64,000 nucleotides of DNA from positions 434,001-498,000 of the forward strand of contig NW_026943146.1 of assembly GCF_024139115.2 (NCBI RefSeq), in the 5' to 3' direction. Made by a program: the position numbers and the translations under genes. The stretch's first letter is position 1. Every line of letters begins with the position of its first letter. The notes beneath the pieces were generated by a model. That model had not been told where the DNA came from. It did no database searches and worked only from the letters and a program-made list of their open reading frames with translations. Source of the DNA: Armigeres subalbatus (taxonomy: Eukaryota > Arthropoda > Insecta > Diptera > Culicidae). Positions 21,701 through 31,500 of this stretch are shown in pieces.

Positions 21701-24497
21701 TCCGACGGGAACAAGAAGGCGAGGTGCACAGCGGGCAAGGTGGATCGATCAGGCGGAGGACGATTTGCGGACCCTCCGCAGACTGCGTGGTTGGCAAATT
21801 TCAGCCATGGACCGAGCTGAATGGAGAAGTCTTTTATGTGCAGCACAGCCCACTCCGGCCTTAGTCTGATAATAAAAAAAATATCGAAACCGATACTGCA
21901 TTGCTTAATGCTTATCAATAGTATTGGAGTAATTCGAGATGCACCTATACATTAAGAATACGGGGAATGCTGCGATAGATCTAATAGCTGGTCAAAGTTT
22001 TATCCTTCCAAAAACTATGGCGCTATCTGGATTACTAATGAGATTCTGAGAGGATTGAGGTGTTCGAAGACCAACATATTTCGTGATTATATGCTGGCCT
22101 TTTGTACCGGAAATTCCTGGTTCCCGGAACCTTTTCCATGGCCAGTTTTACCCTACTGAAAAACTATGGCGTTTTTTAAGTTACTTATGAGATTCTAAGG
22201 AGTTTGAGGTGTCGGAAGCCTAATTTGTTTTGTAGTTTTATGTTGGCCATTTTCTACCGGAAATCCCGGGTTTCCGGAACCTGTTCCATGGCCACCGCAC
22301 AGCCAGTCTTACCCTACCAAGAAACTAAGGCCTTTTTTAGATTACTCATGAGATTTCGAGAAGTTTGAGGTGTCGAAAGCCTAATTTGTTTTGTAGTTTT
22401 ATGTTGGCCTTTTTTTACCGGAAATTTCGGGTTTCCGGAACCTAGTCCATGGCCATTGCATGGCCAGATTTACCCTACCAAAAAACTAAGACGTTTTCTA
22501 GATTACTCATGAGATTCTGAAAAGTTTGAGGTGTCGGAAGCCTAATTTGTTTTGTAGTTTTATGTTGGCCATTTTTTACCGGAATTTCCAGGTTTCTAGA
22601 ACCTGTTTAAAAAAGTAAGTAAAAGAACCTGTTTCGTGGCCATCAAATGGCTAGTATACCCTACCAAGAAACTATGGCGTTTTCTAAGTTACCCATGAGA
22701 TTCTGAGAAGTTTGAGGTGTCGGGAGCTTAATTAGTTTTGTTGTTTTATGTTGGCTTTTTGTACCGGAACTTCCGGGTTTTCGGAACCTGTTCCGTGGCC
22801 ATCAAATGGCCAGTTTACCCTCCCAAGAAACTATGGCGTTTTCTAAGTTACCTATGAGATTCTGAGAAGTTTGAGGTGTCGGAAGACCGATATATTCGGT
22901 GATTCTATGCTGGCCTTTTATACTGGATATTCCGGGCTTCCGGAACTTGTTGGAAGGTCACCCGGAGACCAATTTATGTTCATTTGACCATTGTTGTCAA
23001 CCATTCACATTGACCATTAATTATTTATACTAAAACACCTGTTACGACGTTAAAAATTTCAAAATACTAAACATTTGCTCAAAAAATGACTTATGCCACA
23101 CTTCAAAACTCCCCCCTCTAAAAGAGGGAGGGTCATCCTGAGCATTTTACCCATCTTCATGCTGGAACTACTATTAAGTTGTCAAGATTCGTCCCGGCAG
23201 TTTGAGGGTTAATTGTATCTTGACAGATATCTTCTACCTCAACGGTAAGGCCGTCTTCAGTGTCTCGTACTTGACTCGACTAGTCGAGTCAAGTACGAGA
23301 CACTGAAGACGGCCTTACCGCTGAGATCGAAGAACGAACTCCATCGTCTCCATAACTAACTAACTAAATTGTTATAATTTTGTTATGCATTATAATAATT
23401 ATATTGTATTATAATAATTGATCGAGTTGTCCTCATATACCTAAGTAATAATGAATTTGATTTCTGGTCCATTAGAATTATCTTTAAGGGTAAAAATCAG
23501 GGTTTGCAGAAATCGCTCTCGATAGATAATGAACAACGATAAAAGAGAGGCAAAAACCTCTTCGAATCATAACAAACCATGAAAACGAAACTATCGCACT
23601 TGTATACAAGTTGGAAAGAAACTGATTCGGATAGGCGGCCCCCACCGAGGGGTTTGATAAAACACGTTTTTCTCGCTCATTTTATGTTGGGGATCATATT
23701 TTTTTCGCACAGCTGTGTAAAACAAGTGTAAATGCATCATCAGAACCGGTGCCCCCCGCAATTGGGGCTTATTAAAAGAAATTTATCATAGGTTGTAGCC
23801 CCCCGAATCAGTTCATTATCGTAACAGCTACCGAAAAACGTCTCTCGCGGTATACTACCTATCGCGAGTGTATACAGACATGATAAGTGAGAGATTTTCC
23901 CATTCTCCTTTGGATACAAACCCTGTGAAATGCATTCATAATTTTAAAGCTATTGAATATCTTTTATGAACTGTTGAAGTGTCTATTACCTGTTAATACA
24001 AAACTGTTGATGTACTATAAGTACTATAGTACTAAGAGTTGAAAGTTGACATTATCTTGCTTGTCTGGGATAAGGAGATAGTAACTTATTTTTACAAATG
24101 CTCCCAATATACGAATGGGCAGTGATTATCGTCAGCAATTAGTATGAGAAGAAACATTTTTGTTTCTCCGAATCGTTCTTAGGTAAGTCCATATTTAAGA
24201 CCCTTATTTTATTTTTAGGTTGATAATGTTCGTTTACCATCATGGCAATCGCAACTTAGAGGATCTAAGGAATGGATCCTGGCCCCACCGCCAGAGTGCT
24301 ACTACAGTTGTGCATCTTTGTCAGTAGTGGTTCAAACTGGAGAAACAAGTAAACCCTTTTATTATGCCCTATGATATTAATTCTGATATTTTCCCAATTT
24401 TTATATTACAGTTGTTCTTGATACCAACAAGTGGTATCACAAAACCAATGTTCTTTCCGGAGAAATCAGCATAACTGTAGGTGCAGAATACGACTAA
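3766..24497 (+). CDS. JmjC-domain Fe(II)/2-oxoglutarate-dependent oxygenase with an N-terminal membrane segment
   Basis: Four exons: 3766-4188, 4273-4773, 24219-24348 and 24412-24497. All have GT-AG junctions with matching phases (0, 0, 1) and give 379 residues ending in TAA at 24495. The ATG at 3766 is the first one in an open stretch that starts after an in-frame stop at 3676. Residues about 116-132 (YQLILAFLIFAIGKHYF) form one likely membrane anchor. The JmjC cupin follows, with GGPVIVTDA near the start of the fold, GGPGLGAHMH at the end of exon 2, VDNVRLPSW at the start of exon 3, and LDTNKWYHKT in exon 4. The iron ligands should be H308 and D310 (HxD) and H361. The catalytic set is complete, so hydroxylase or demethylase chemistry is plausible. 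The substrate is unknown and I do not recognise the exact orthologue. The anchor suggests a secretory-pathway rather than nuclear role, which is inference. Confidence 0.85.
5602..5668 (+). mobile_element. tRNA-like SINE remnant
   Basis: 'TGGTGTGATGGTTATAG' (box A-like) and GGTTCGATTCCCGG (box B) are spaced as in a tRNA. The anticodon arm does not fold and the acceptor ends do not pair. I read it as a SINE head, not a tRNA gene. Confidence 0.4.
5933..8543. mobile_element. TTAA-flanked foldback element, 2.6 kb
   Basis: The ends are inverted copies starting CCTTTACTAT, with 'CC-ACCTATTTTTTCAGTAAC' following. TTAA flanks both sides (5929-5932 and 8544-8547). A further pair of arms, 6025-6190 and 8270-8435 ('ttcccggaatctggaga' and complement), lies inside. 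TTAA duplication with CC-starting ends is the hallmark of piggyBac-type insertion. No transposase is visible, so it is non-autonomous. Confidence 0.8.
6246..8050. repeat. inner inverted arms made of a degenerate 'ATGCTCCTTAAA' minisatellite
   Basis: Arms 6246-6445 and 7857-8050 are near-complementary and built from short units of the type 'aaATGCTCCTTAAAcaattg'. More units run at 6595-6750 only on the left. The middle (about 6760-7850) is AT-rich unique-looking sequence with no ORF I can support. Confidence 0.7.
8548..10013. other. intronic stretch without recognisable gene
   Basis: AT-rich sequence inside the long JmjC intron. One short direct duplication is visible: 'accgtcgaatgacca' followed by 'ccaaa-c-gaaat-tcc', at about 9036-9100 and 9172-9235. 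A small run of 'tctcttctcactcctaattt' repeats lies at 9865-10005. I see nothing else. Confidence 0.5.
10014..10210. repeat. 'TTCGGCCAAATGACCC' short tandem array
   Basis: About ten degenerate 18-20 bp units of the form 'cctTTCGGCCAAAtga'. The architecture, though not the word, matches arrays at 39533-40480 (TCGAA), 53026-53120 (GTTAGGCAT) and 55190-58572 (GGCATAA). I did not find an inverted partner arm nearby. Confidence 0.7.
10527..10665. mobile_element. possible small MITE
   Basis: Short inverted ends 'TTACACGCATA' and 'TATCCGTGTAA' bracket about 135 bp of AT-rich sequence. Only about 11 bp support it and I saw no firm target duplication. Confidence 0.3.
11705..13555. repeat. tandem array, about 150-bp units, inside the Helitron
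   Basis: About eleven units carry 'CTTCTGAGCCCCTTGGCCGA', 'ccttatcttaaggagacgac' and 'gaaaaagggggagggtgtgg', spaced about 150 bp. The period is broken once, by the 266-bp MITE at 12559. Confidence 0.85.
12559..12824. mobile_element. 266-bp TTAA-flanked MITE
   Basis: Perfect 20-bp ends GGTGATTATAGAATGAAGCC and their complement. TTAA at 12555-12558 and 12825-12828. Removing it with one TTAA gives 'gggggttaagcaagctc', which matches the neighbouring array units ('ggggttaagcatgctc'). Confidence 0.9.
13785..14060 (-). repeat. about 60-bp minisatellite shared with 55.5-58.3 kb
   Basis: Units such as 'ggtgtgattccttctttaaa' and 'gtttgcctggattaaggcat' are the reverse complement of the units at 55540-55660 and 57640-58300 ('aagaagg-atcacatccacc', 'taatccgggcaagcgcc'). 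Confidence 0.7.
14472..15343. other. intronic stretch; unidentified ORF 14477-14716 and (GAAAC)n run
   Basis: A 79-codon open frame on + (14477-14716) is GC-richer than its surroundings but matches no family I recognise. An uneven (ACGAAACGAA)n run lies at about 15000-15110. Nothing else is supported. Confidence 0.35.
15352..16283. mobile_element. hAT-type MITE, copy A (932 bp)
   Basis: Ends TACAGTGAGGCG and, inverted, TAGAGTGGGGCG. Perfect 8-bp duplication GTGATTAT at 15344-15351 and 16284-16291. The subterminal part 'cgctttccgcatcgcgtttg' and 'gttgattggggtcccaaaac' are shared with copy B at 30612. Confidence 0.88.
16292..17224. other. intronic stretch with a SINE-body scrap
   Basis: About 16676-16740 ('gcatctccgtgaacgccacg' then 'gttggttagttg') resembles the reverse-strand SINE body at 51055-51190. 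Otherwise I see only AT-rich sequence and a 95-codon open frame (16749-17036) that I cannot support as a gene. Confidence 0.35.
17225..17445 (-). mobile_element. tRNA-derived SINE
   Basis: On the minus strand the head reads GCGGTTAGCGACG (box A) and GGGTTCGATTCCCGCC (box B). About 140 bp of non-tRNA body follows to about 17225. The ends do not pair as an acceptor stem. Confidence 0.6.
17470..17570. mobile_element. about 100-bp MITE
   Basis: Inverted ends TACTATGTTCGCACTA, then aacatgttatt, and the complement ending at 17570. The flanking TA suggests a mariner-type duplication. Confidence 0.65.
17690..18110 (+). pseudogene. non-LTR reverse transcriptase fragment
   Basis: Reads GVRQGYILSPLLF (RT motif 4 region), then INREPNRGLL, LADDVVLLAQ (the catalytic F/Y-A-D-D box with L), and after a frameshift LVINVNK and DGGTKIDKDARIKKAR. 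These are successive parts of an RTE-like RT with internal deletions. It ends just before the TTAA element at 18147. Confidence 0.65.
19857..20095. repeat. second, internal copy of the element's left terminus
   Basis: CCCTCAAACTGCCGG is repeated at 19857 with the same following 240 bp as at 18147 but diverged. The preceding bases are TTAC rather than TTAA. This points to a nested older copy or a duplicated end. Confidence 0.75.
21341..21871 (+). pseudogene. RTE-type LINE, 3' end of ORF
   Basis: The frame contains VVLYGHETWTM (upstream of 21465), then FERKVLRTIYGG, WRRRMNHELHQL, GRLRWAGHVARM, RGAQRARWIDQ and a stop at 21867. This is the typical C-terminal region of RTE-like elements, also seen at 32925-33170. 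The 5' part is missing, as usual for truncated LINE insertions. Confidence 0.75.
23243..23320. repeat. perfect 78-bp palindrome
   Basis: The sequence reads the same on both strands around the centre GACTAGTC. It lies 30 bp after the TTAA flank of the 5.06-kb element. No loop is present, so it would extrude as a cruciform or snap back. Confidence 0.85.
23598..23935. repeat. dispersed repeat family, copy 1
   Basis: Shares with 45636-45950, in order: 'acttgtatacaagt', 'tctcgctcattt', 'gcacagctgt', 'aatgcatcatcagaacc', 'gtctctcgcggtat' and 'gataagtgagaga'. The family is unknown to me and no ORF is present. Confidence 0.6.
24356..24361 (-). terminator. candidate poly(A) signal of the CCP gene
   Basis: AATAAA on the minus strand, about 145 bp past the TAA at 24506. 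If used, the CCP 3' UTR is antisense to the last exon of the JmjC gene. Confidence 0.4.
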
Positions 24498-24505
24498 AAG
24501 CAAAC

Positions 24506-25500
24506 TTACCTGGATATGATGGTGGTTGCTGGTGGAAACTCAACGATGTCTTCTCTTATCTCAAGGTCATTGTAGAAGCTCACCACATGGGGCTCATTAT
24601 TGCGGAACATACAGGAACCATTGGCAGAAGGAATCCGATGGTACAGTGGGTCATCATCATCTGAGAAAATATTATAAAACGTATAAATAAAACAGACTCC
24701 CTTTGAAATCAGTCCGACATACCGCAATTCATGGATCGACCTATCCATTGACCATCTTCGCAGATGATCTTCCAGGTAGTTTGTTCTCCGGTAATGCTCA
24801 CAATGCAATCGAAAGTAATCTCCGTTCCCGATGGGAAACCCTCTTCGCTGTCATCAATCTGTTCGCCATTTTTGTACACCAATGAACCATGAATCTTGCC
24901 CGGAGGTCCACACTCCCTGCCATCATTTTCATCCTCCAAAGACGTTACATTACTACCATCCAGCACAATTATAGAACTACTGTCGTCATCTCGAGATTTA
25001 CGTGAAGCAGATGCGGATGCAATATATCCACAATTTAAAGTTTCCGGTGTAAGCGATCCAAGCGCACAATCTACAAATCACAGGAACTTATGGGTTATTA
25101 TTCAGGTATTCGTTCAAATACAACATACCCATCTGAACAGGTGCCGCGCTTCCCATACCGCTTTCGCACTGTATCATCACCGAACTTCCATGAGCGATTG
25201 TGAGGCCTGCCCGGTAACCGCCTTGGTACATAGCATGCATAATCGGTGGAAGAACGCATGGTGCCGGAAGACACTCCGGCATAGAAGTCACAGCCCACTC
25301 CCCATTCCAACAGCGCAAACTGGATGGGCCTTGGGTATTGTAGCCCTGGTCACACTGAAACGTAATCTGCTGCGCATTCTCGATGGTCTCCATCGGGGTT
25401 AACGCTGCCGTCGTTGACAGCTTGGCAGCGTCCATCGTAACCATATCAATTTGACTGGAGTAATATTTTCCGTGCTCGGTCGAAGGTGCAAAACAGGGCT
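24506..25500 (-). CDS. CCP gene, C-terminal exons (CCP10 to the end)
   Basis: Exon 25500-25129 has one complete CCP (from KPCFAPSTEHG to MPECLP) and begins another (APCVLPPIMHAM). Exon 25070-24723 finishes it, then has a Ser/Asp-rich spacer and a CCP starting ECGPPGKIHG and ending GQWIGRSMNC. Exon 24660-24506 starts another CCP (NGSCMFRNNEPHVVSFYND) but reaches TAA right after TIISR, leaving half a domain. That TAA overlaps a GTAAGT donor (GT at 24509-24508), so splicing to an unseen exon is the alternative. The nearby AATAAA favours ending here. Confidence 0.75.
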
Positions 25501-28500
25501 CTACAATAGAAGAAGGACGAAATAAAAATGGTTGACAATGAATTATTTTGATTTCGTCTTACTCATGCTACAAGTCGGCCTAATGGGCTTCCAGCGGCCT
25601 CTTACGCACTTAGACGTTGCATTCGGACTGACCATGTTGGAAATATATCCTTTGCTGCACACCATTCGTACAATTGTGCCAGGACCGAAAGCTTCGTTCG
25701 GGTCCTTACCGGGTCTAACGATTTCTAGCAGTGCATGGGACTCACTGACCAACGGCTCGCAGGGTCCCTTGAATTTGATTTTCTTTGCTGGATCACCATC
25801 CGCTCCGCTTGGGTCAGTCTGGTTAACAACGGCTCCGGCATTCTTGCGATTATTTTTCTGAGCTCTTCGAGTCTCTTCAGCAGACGATGCCGATACTTCT
25901 ATAGTATCTCGCTTTCGCCGAATTATTTGCGAGTGCAAGTGCTGCATCATTGCTGGAGTTGATAGAGATTTTTTGTCGTTATAGCTGATGTTTCGAGACA
26001 AAGTGGCATAGAGGCTGTAGGGATCTGATCGTCTTTGTACTTTTGGGTTTAGTTCTGATGCAAACTGCCAACTTGTGTGAGATCTTCCGGTCAATGGTGG
26101 AGGAAAGTAGTTGGAGTAAATGTCATTATCTCCAACGTGGTTTGATATGTTGGCGTCTGGAACATCATGGAAGTCGTATTTATACGTGGATTCTTCATTG
26201 ATATTTGGGATAACAATAGGCGGTTGCATCTTTGACTTGATTCGTGATTTATTTACTTTATTTTTTGGCAATCGTGGAGACTTCGTTGTGAGTTCATCAT
26301 CAAAGTCATTTCCGGGCGATCGAGATTTTTGTGCTACCCTGTTTCTGGAAATTGAATCTGGATCCGTTGTTTGCCATCTACCGTCTTGAACTTGAATATC
26401 TTGCAATGGACGCATCTTGTTGTATCCAAGTAAATTTTGCACATAGTTACGATATTTAGCTCTAATCCTTTCGTAATATTTATTGTAGGCATGCTCGACA
26501 TCTGACAACTGGCGTCGTTCACGTATCGAAGATGCTTGAATTGAGTTTCTCAAAAATGCATTGCGATTTTCTTCGACGCTTCGTTTTGCTCTGAACCGCT
26601 GAAAGTCGTCAAAATTATAATGTCTTTTGTGAGGCAGCTGCCCTCTGTAGGCCAAAGCACTACGCTTCGCAATCTCATGAGCTGCTATGGGATAGAGACG
26701 GTGATATGAGTCGTGTTCTTCGAGCTTTCGTTTCAAAAACCGGTAGTGCTGTTTAAGGTGATTAGATCTGTGAAATCGTAATTTAAGATCGATTGAACGG
26801 CGGCGTCGGGTCCACCTTAATCGAGGATGCTGGCCTGGAATGCAAGAGGGTAGCTCTCTGGGGCTCCATTTGCCACCGATGCAGGTTGCTCCGGGTGGAC
26901 CGGTGTCAATTACATATCCCTTATCACACTCGTACATAATCTGTTTGTTATTAATGACTTTTCTCACATAAGGCCTATAATCGTATAGACCCATATTACC
27001 TACCAGCAATACCTTTCCATTCGGAATATAACCTGGGAACGCGCAGTACACCTCCTGACACTGGGGAGTTTCTCCTGTCCAATTTCCAAAGGAGCAAATG
27101 AGAACATAATCATTGGGGTTGGCCAATTCTTTTCCTCCCGGAGCTATCAAGGTATAGCCGTCCTTGCATTTAAATCTAGCACGCATCCCATGCTCGGTTT
27201 TTGGGGCCAAGACCATTCCAAACTTAGGAGGCTTCGGCATTATCTTGCATCTGGCAGGCGCGCAACGTGGTATTACACTCCATGTACCATTGTTGCATGT
27301 GGGTGGCGAAAGAGATGAAAATGGAAACTCGTAATGTTCGTCGCAAATGACTTCCAATACGGTACCATGCTTGACTTTGGAACTGCTTCCACTGGTTGGC
27401 ACTATCGTAGTCAGATTGACATCCACTTCGAATTCAATCGGTATCACTTGACCCTGCGATATCGAGGGCACCACACAGGGAGCCAAGCACTGAGGCAACG
27501 GATATCGCCATCTACCATCTATCTGACACACGGACGAAGTGTTTCCCACCAGCAACATTTCCGGATGGCATCGAAAAATTATGCTGGCTCCAAGCCCCGT
27601 TCCACTTTCAATGTTTTCCAACCATCCGTTGTACAAAGTTCCCGGGTGACCACAGTTGATTTCTGAAATTATAAAATTATTTATGGCATCCATCCATCAC
27701 ACATCCAATACTATGTGATAAATATACCTTTACATGCAGGTAGCGTTCCAGTCCACCGTTTGTCTGCCCCACAACGCCGAGAGCTTTCGCCCACCAACGT
27801 GTAGCCGTAACGGCACTCATAGCTCACAACTGAGTTGTACGATGTGCTGGTATAGATAGCTTTGCCATTCTTCGGGTTCTCCGGCGATGGGCACTGCACC
27901 GATGTGACCACTGAAGCCGAATAAGAGGTTATTTTAAAAGATGTACAAATGTTTAGTTATGGATAGAGACAGAGCCATCAAATCTGTTGAAAACCTTTTT
28001 TATACAATTGTTATGTTCACCAGTATCCAGATTTCTGAACCAAACGGTCCGCTTATTTTGGTCATATTTGAGTTGCTACAACCTGAGTTCAGTGCGTGTT
28101 GGTTCTTGTTTCGGACGGCAGAACGACCGCGCGATTTGCCGAAATTTTGTGTTTTGCATTGCGCGGCCGGTAATAAAGTTAATTAGTTCAGTGCGTGTTG
28201 GCTCTTGTTTCGGACGGCAGAACGATCGCGCGATTTGCCGAAATTTTGTGTTTTGTTTTGTTTTTCCTTAGGACGGTTCGTAAGTAAATTGATGAATATA
28301 TTTTATTATTTTTACAGCATATATTGTTATTGACAAACGCTCTATATTGTCGAATAGAGCTCCCTATTATTCACCTTTCCCACTAACACAAATTTTCCTT
28401 CCCGAGACATCTATGAAGGTAGTATGGGTTCCCTGCATCTTCACTAGTAGATGTTGAACTAACATTCCTTCCTTTCCTTCCGTGATTGTAAGGACGTGGC

Positions 28501-31500
28501 CAGGTATACAACTGCTACTGTATAGGAAAAGATACTAATCCCAAGTACCAATTTGCGACAATATACAGTAGATTGCTCAATTCAAGCTCTGTCTGGTACG
28601 TGGCGGGTGTCGCAGAGAGGGTTCTCTTCGTCGACTTCCCTCATTTGAATGAAAGTGACAGGCAGGGAGTTTCTTTGCAGTTTATCACCTCAGAATGCAA
28701 GTTCGCATTGTTTTCTTTCGTTCTGAAGTGATAAACCACAGAGAGATCTGCTGCTTGTCACTTTTGTTTAAGGGAGGGGGGGTCGACGGGGAGAGTCTTC
28801 TCTTGCGACATTCGCCCTTATTCCAGATGGAGTTGAATTGAGCATTGTATAGCCACCCACGATTTGTACAATCACATATGCTATGCTATGCTATGCTATA
28901 TTTGAGTTGCTACAACCTATTCAGATTGAATTGTGCTGCTAGGGCTTTTCATCCATCGATTGCTTTACGAGCTTATATGAGTTGCAATATCATGTACCCA
29001 AAAATGTAAAACAGGTCGGTTTTGGTACATACTCATAGGGTGGTCGGTATTGGCCATTTTTGACAAATACCGGTATTCGGTGGAGTCAATACCGGTAAAA
29101 TACCGATATTTTTGAAAATTTCAGAAATATGAAAAAAAAAACTTTTGATTTGGACTTTTGTGTTATAAACAACTAAACTTCAAATGTTAAAATCTCGCTT
29201 AACTTTTCAAAAGGACCCAAGTAAAATTGTTTTATGAATTCTCGCTTAACTTTTCAAAAGGACCTAAGTAACATTTTTTTCATGAATTAATTTGAACACT
29301 GCAATCAATAGATTTCATGTTGTTCTGTTGATTGCGCTATTCAAATTAAATCATGAAAAAAATGTTACTTAGGTCCTTTTGAAAATTTAAGCGAGAATTA
29401 ATTTGAATACTGCAAGCAATAGCTTTCATGTTGTTCTGTTGATTGCGCTATTCAAACTAATTCATGAAAAAATGTTTCTTAGGTCCTTTTGAAAAGTTAA
29501 GCGAGAAATGTTGCGAGCTACTGGAAATGCTCTCTCTAGCTTAGCGGAAGTTGGACGAATGATGCCAAGAACGTCGAAGATAGTGTAAAGTACTTGCGCT
29601 TAATCCCTTCCGATTCATTTTAGAAGAATTCTTTATGGATCGCTTGCAAGAATCCTAATGTCATCGTAGTTGCCACTGGCAACGCAAGTATTTTGCTCTG
29701 CTGCAGTATCTTCACGAGCTGCAGTCTCTTCAACGATCGCATCTGGAATGATTAGACACTTCAAGATCACGTCTGGATATCTTTAAGAAAATGTTCAAAT
29801 TGTTTCTAATCAATTGCTTCATGATTACATATTCAGGATTTTATATAGCTGTGCAGACGCAGAACTCACTTCAGAGTAGTACGACAATAGCTTAAACAGG
29901 TTCGAGGGCTTGAGTTATTTCACCTATTCATATTCACTGAAGTTGAATTTTGATTGTAGCCTCAAATCGATTAGAGTTTTTTTTAACGTATCCCTTTAAC
30001 TCATAAAAACGTTTGAGCATAGATAACATTATATTCCAACGTGGCTTGGTATCAGCCACCAATACATATTCTTTACCGAATTCAGAGCGAACATATCTTT
30101 ACAGCAAATTATATATCACATGAGATCTCCGGAAAAGAATTACTACGGCACGTATCTTTTTCACAATTTCATATATTGCGGGAAAGTTCTCGACGATGTA
30201 AAGAATGTCCATTGAAGAAAAAAGTGATTGACAATTATGGCTAATACAGATGGCTAAGAGAATTAGGCAATACGTATGATTATTGACGATGTTGATCGAT
30301 TTTTGCTGTAACGTGTTCGACGTTAATGGTTCTTATTTGTGCAAAAATTCATTTATGCCGTGCTCAATTGTTGTGTTTGTTGCACTGTGAGTCTTTAGCT
30401 GATATACGTGAATGTTGGTGAAAACTATTCAAGATTTTCCATATTGACAGCAAAATTTAAAATACCGAAAATACCGGTATTTTCGGTACTCAAAATTGGC
30501 CGGTAATACCGGTATTACCGGTTTCGGTACTACCGGTTAGACCACCCTACATACTCTAAATTGTTTAGAGTATAAAACGAATCAACTAAATCTTTCACAT
30601 ACTGTACGTATTAAAGTGGGGCGTCATGGTCATTTTTTCAAATCAATGGTTTTTCGAAGCCATTCTGGGTCCTGAATAACTGTGCAGAGTTTATAACCGA
30701 TTAGTTGCTTCCTCGCTTTCCGCATCGCGTTTGAAGTTTGTATGGAAATTAGTATGGGAGAACGTATATTTTTGCACTTCTACTTCTAGATTTTCAGTTC
30801 ATCGTAAACCTAATGGCACATTGCGTTAGAGTATAACCCAAAGGATGCCAAAAAACTTTGCCGAAGAAGGCACGTTGCTGGAACGTCCACGAAAAAATTT
30901 ATAATGCTTCGAAGATTAAGTGTTCAAACCATATGCAAAAAATGATTTAGTCTGCCAGCACTGCCGAAATACGTAGACCAATAATTTAACTGAGTGTTAT
31001 TTCAAAATAATTTATATTACAGGGCTTCCCATTAGCTAGGGAGCTATCCGGAATCATTTCACAAAGAAAAAAATCCGGCAAGAAGAAAGATGGGTTTTGC
31101 TCTTCGATAACCATAGGTTGTCCGGTAGTGCTGGCAGAAACATTGATTTTTTTGCATATGGTTTGAACAATCAATTTTCTAAACGTAATAACATTTTTTG
31201 TAGACCTTCCAGCTAGGTACCTTCTTCGGCATCTTTCAGACTATATGCTAACGTATTGAGTCACGTGATTGATGATAAATTGAAGCCGCTAAGAGCAAAA
31301 ATGTGAAGAAGTACGTTTTCCCATACTAATCTCCATGTAAATTTAAAACGCGATGCGGCATGCGAGGTTGCAACCAATCGAGCCCATATTTTGCACAGTT
31401 GATTGGGGTCCCAAAACGATTAAGAAAAACCTTGATCTCACTTGATCGGAGGAAGTTCGCGTTTTTCCATACAACTGCGCCCCACTCTAGTACGTATGGA

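Larger units (their letters stand above)
18147..23208. mobile_element. TTAA-flanked foldback element, 5.06 kb
   Basis: The ends share CCCTCAAACTGCCGGGACGA in inverted orientation and continue through 'atcttgacaacttaa'. TTAA at 18143-18146 and 23209-23212. Each arm has a unique subterminal block of about 300 bp (the right one lacks about 70 bp), then many roughly 160-bp tandem units ('ggttccggaaacccggaatt', 'cgacacctcaaacttctcag', 'cttagaaaacgccatagttt'), in opposite orientation in the two arms. The centre (20.9-22.0 kb) holds an RTE-type LINE tail. No transposase was seen. Confidence 0.88.

Noticed and set aside
24420..24506. Minus-strand reading FCTYSYADFSGKN as an extra CCP exon
   Set aside because: It is the antisense of the last JmjC exon, which has an in-frame splice join and the conserved WYHKT motif. 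The implied 16-bp intron is impossible.
24896..25402. 168-codon open frame on the + strand
   Set aside because: It is antisense to the CCP exons, which have matching splice sites and domain cysteines.
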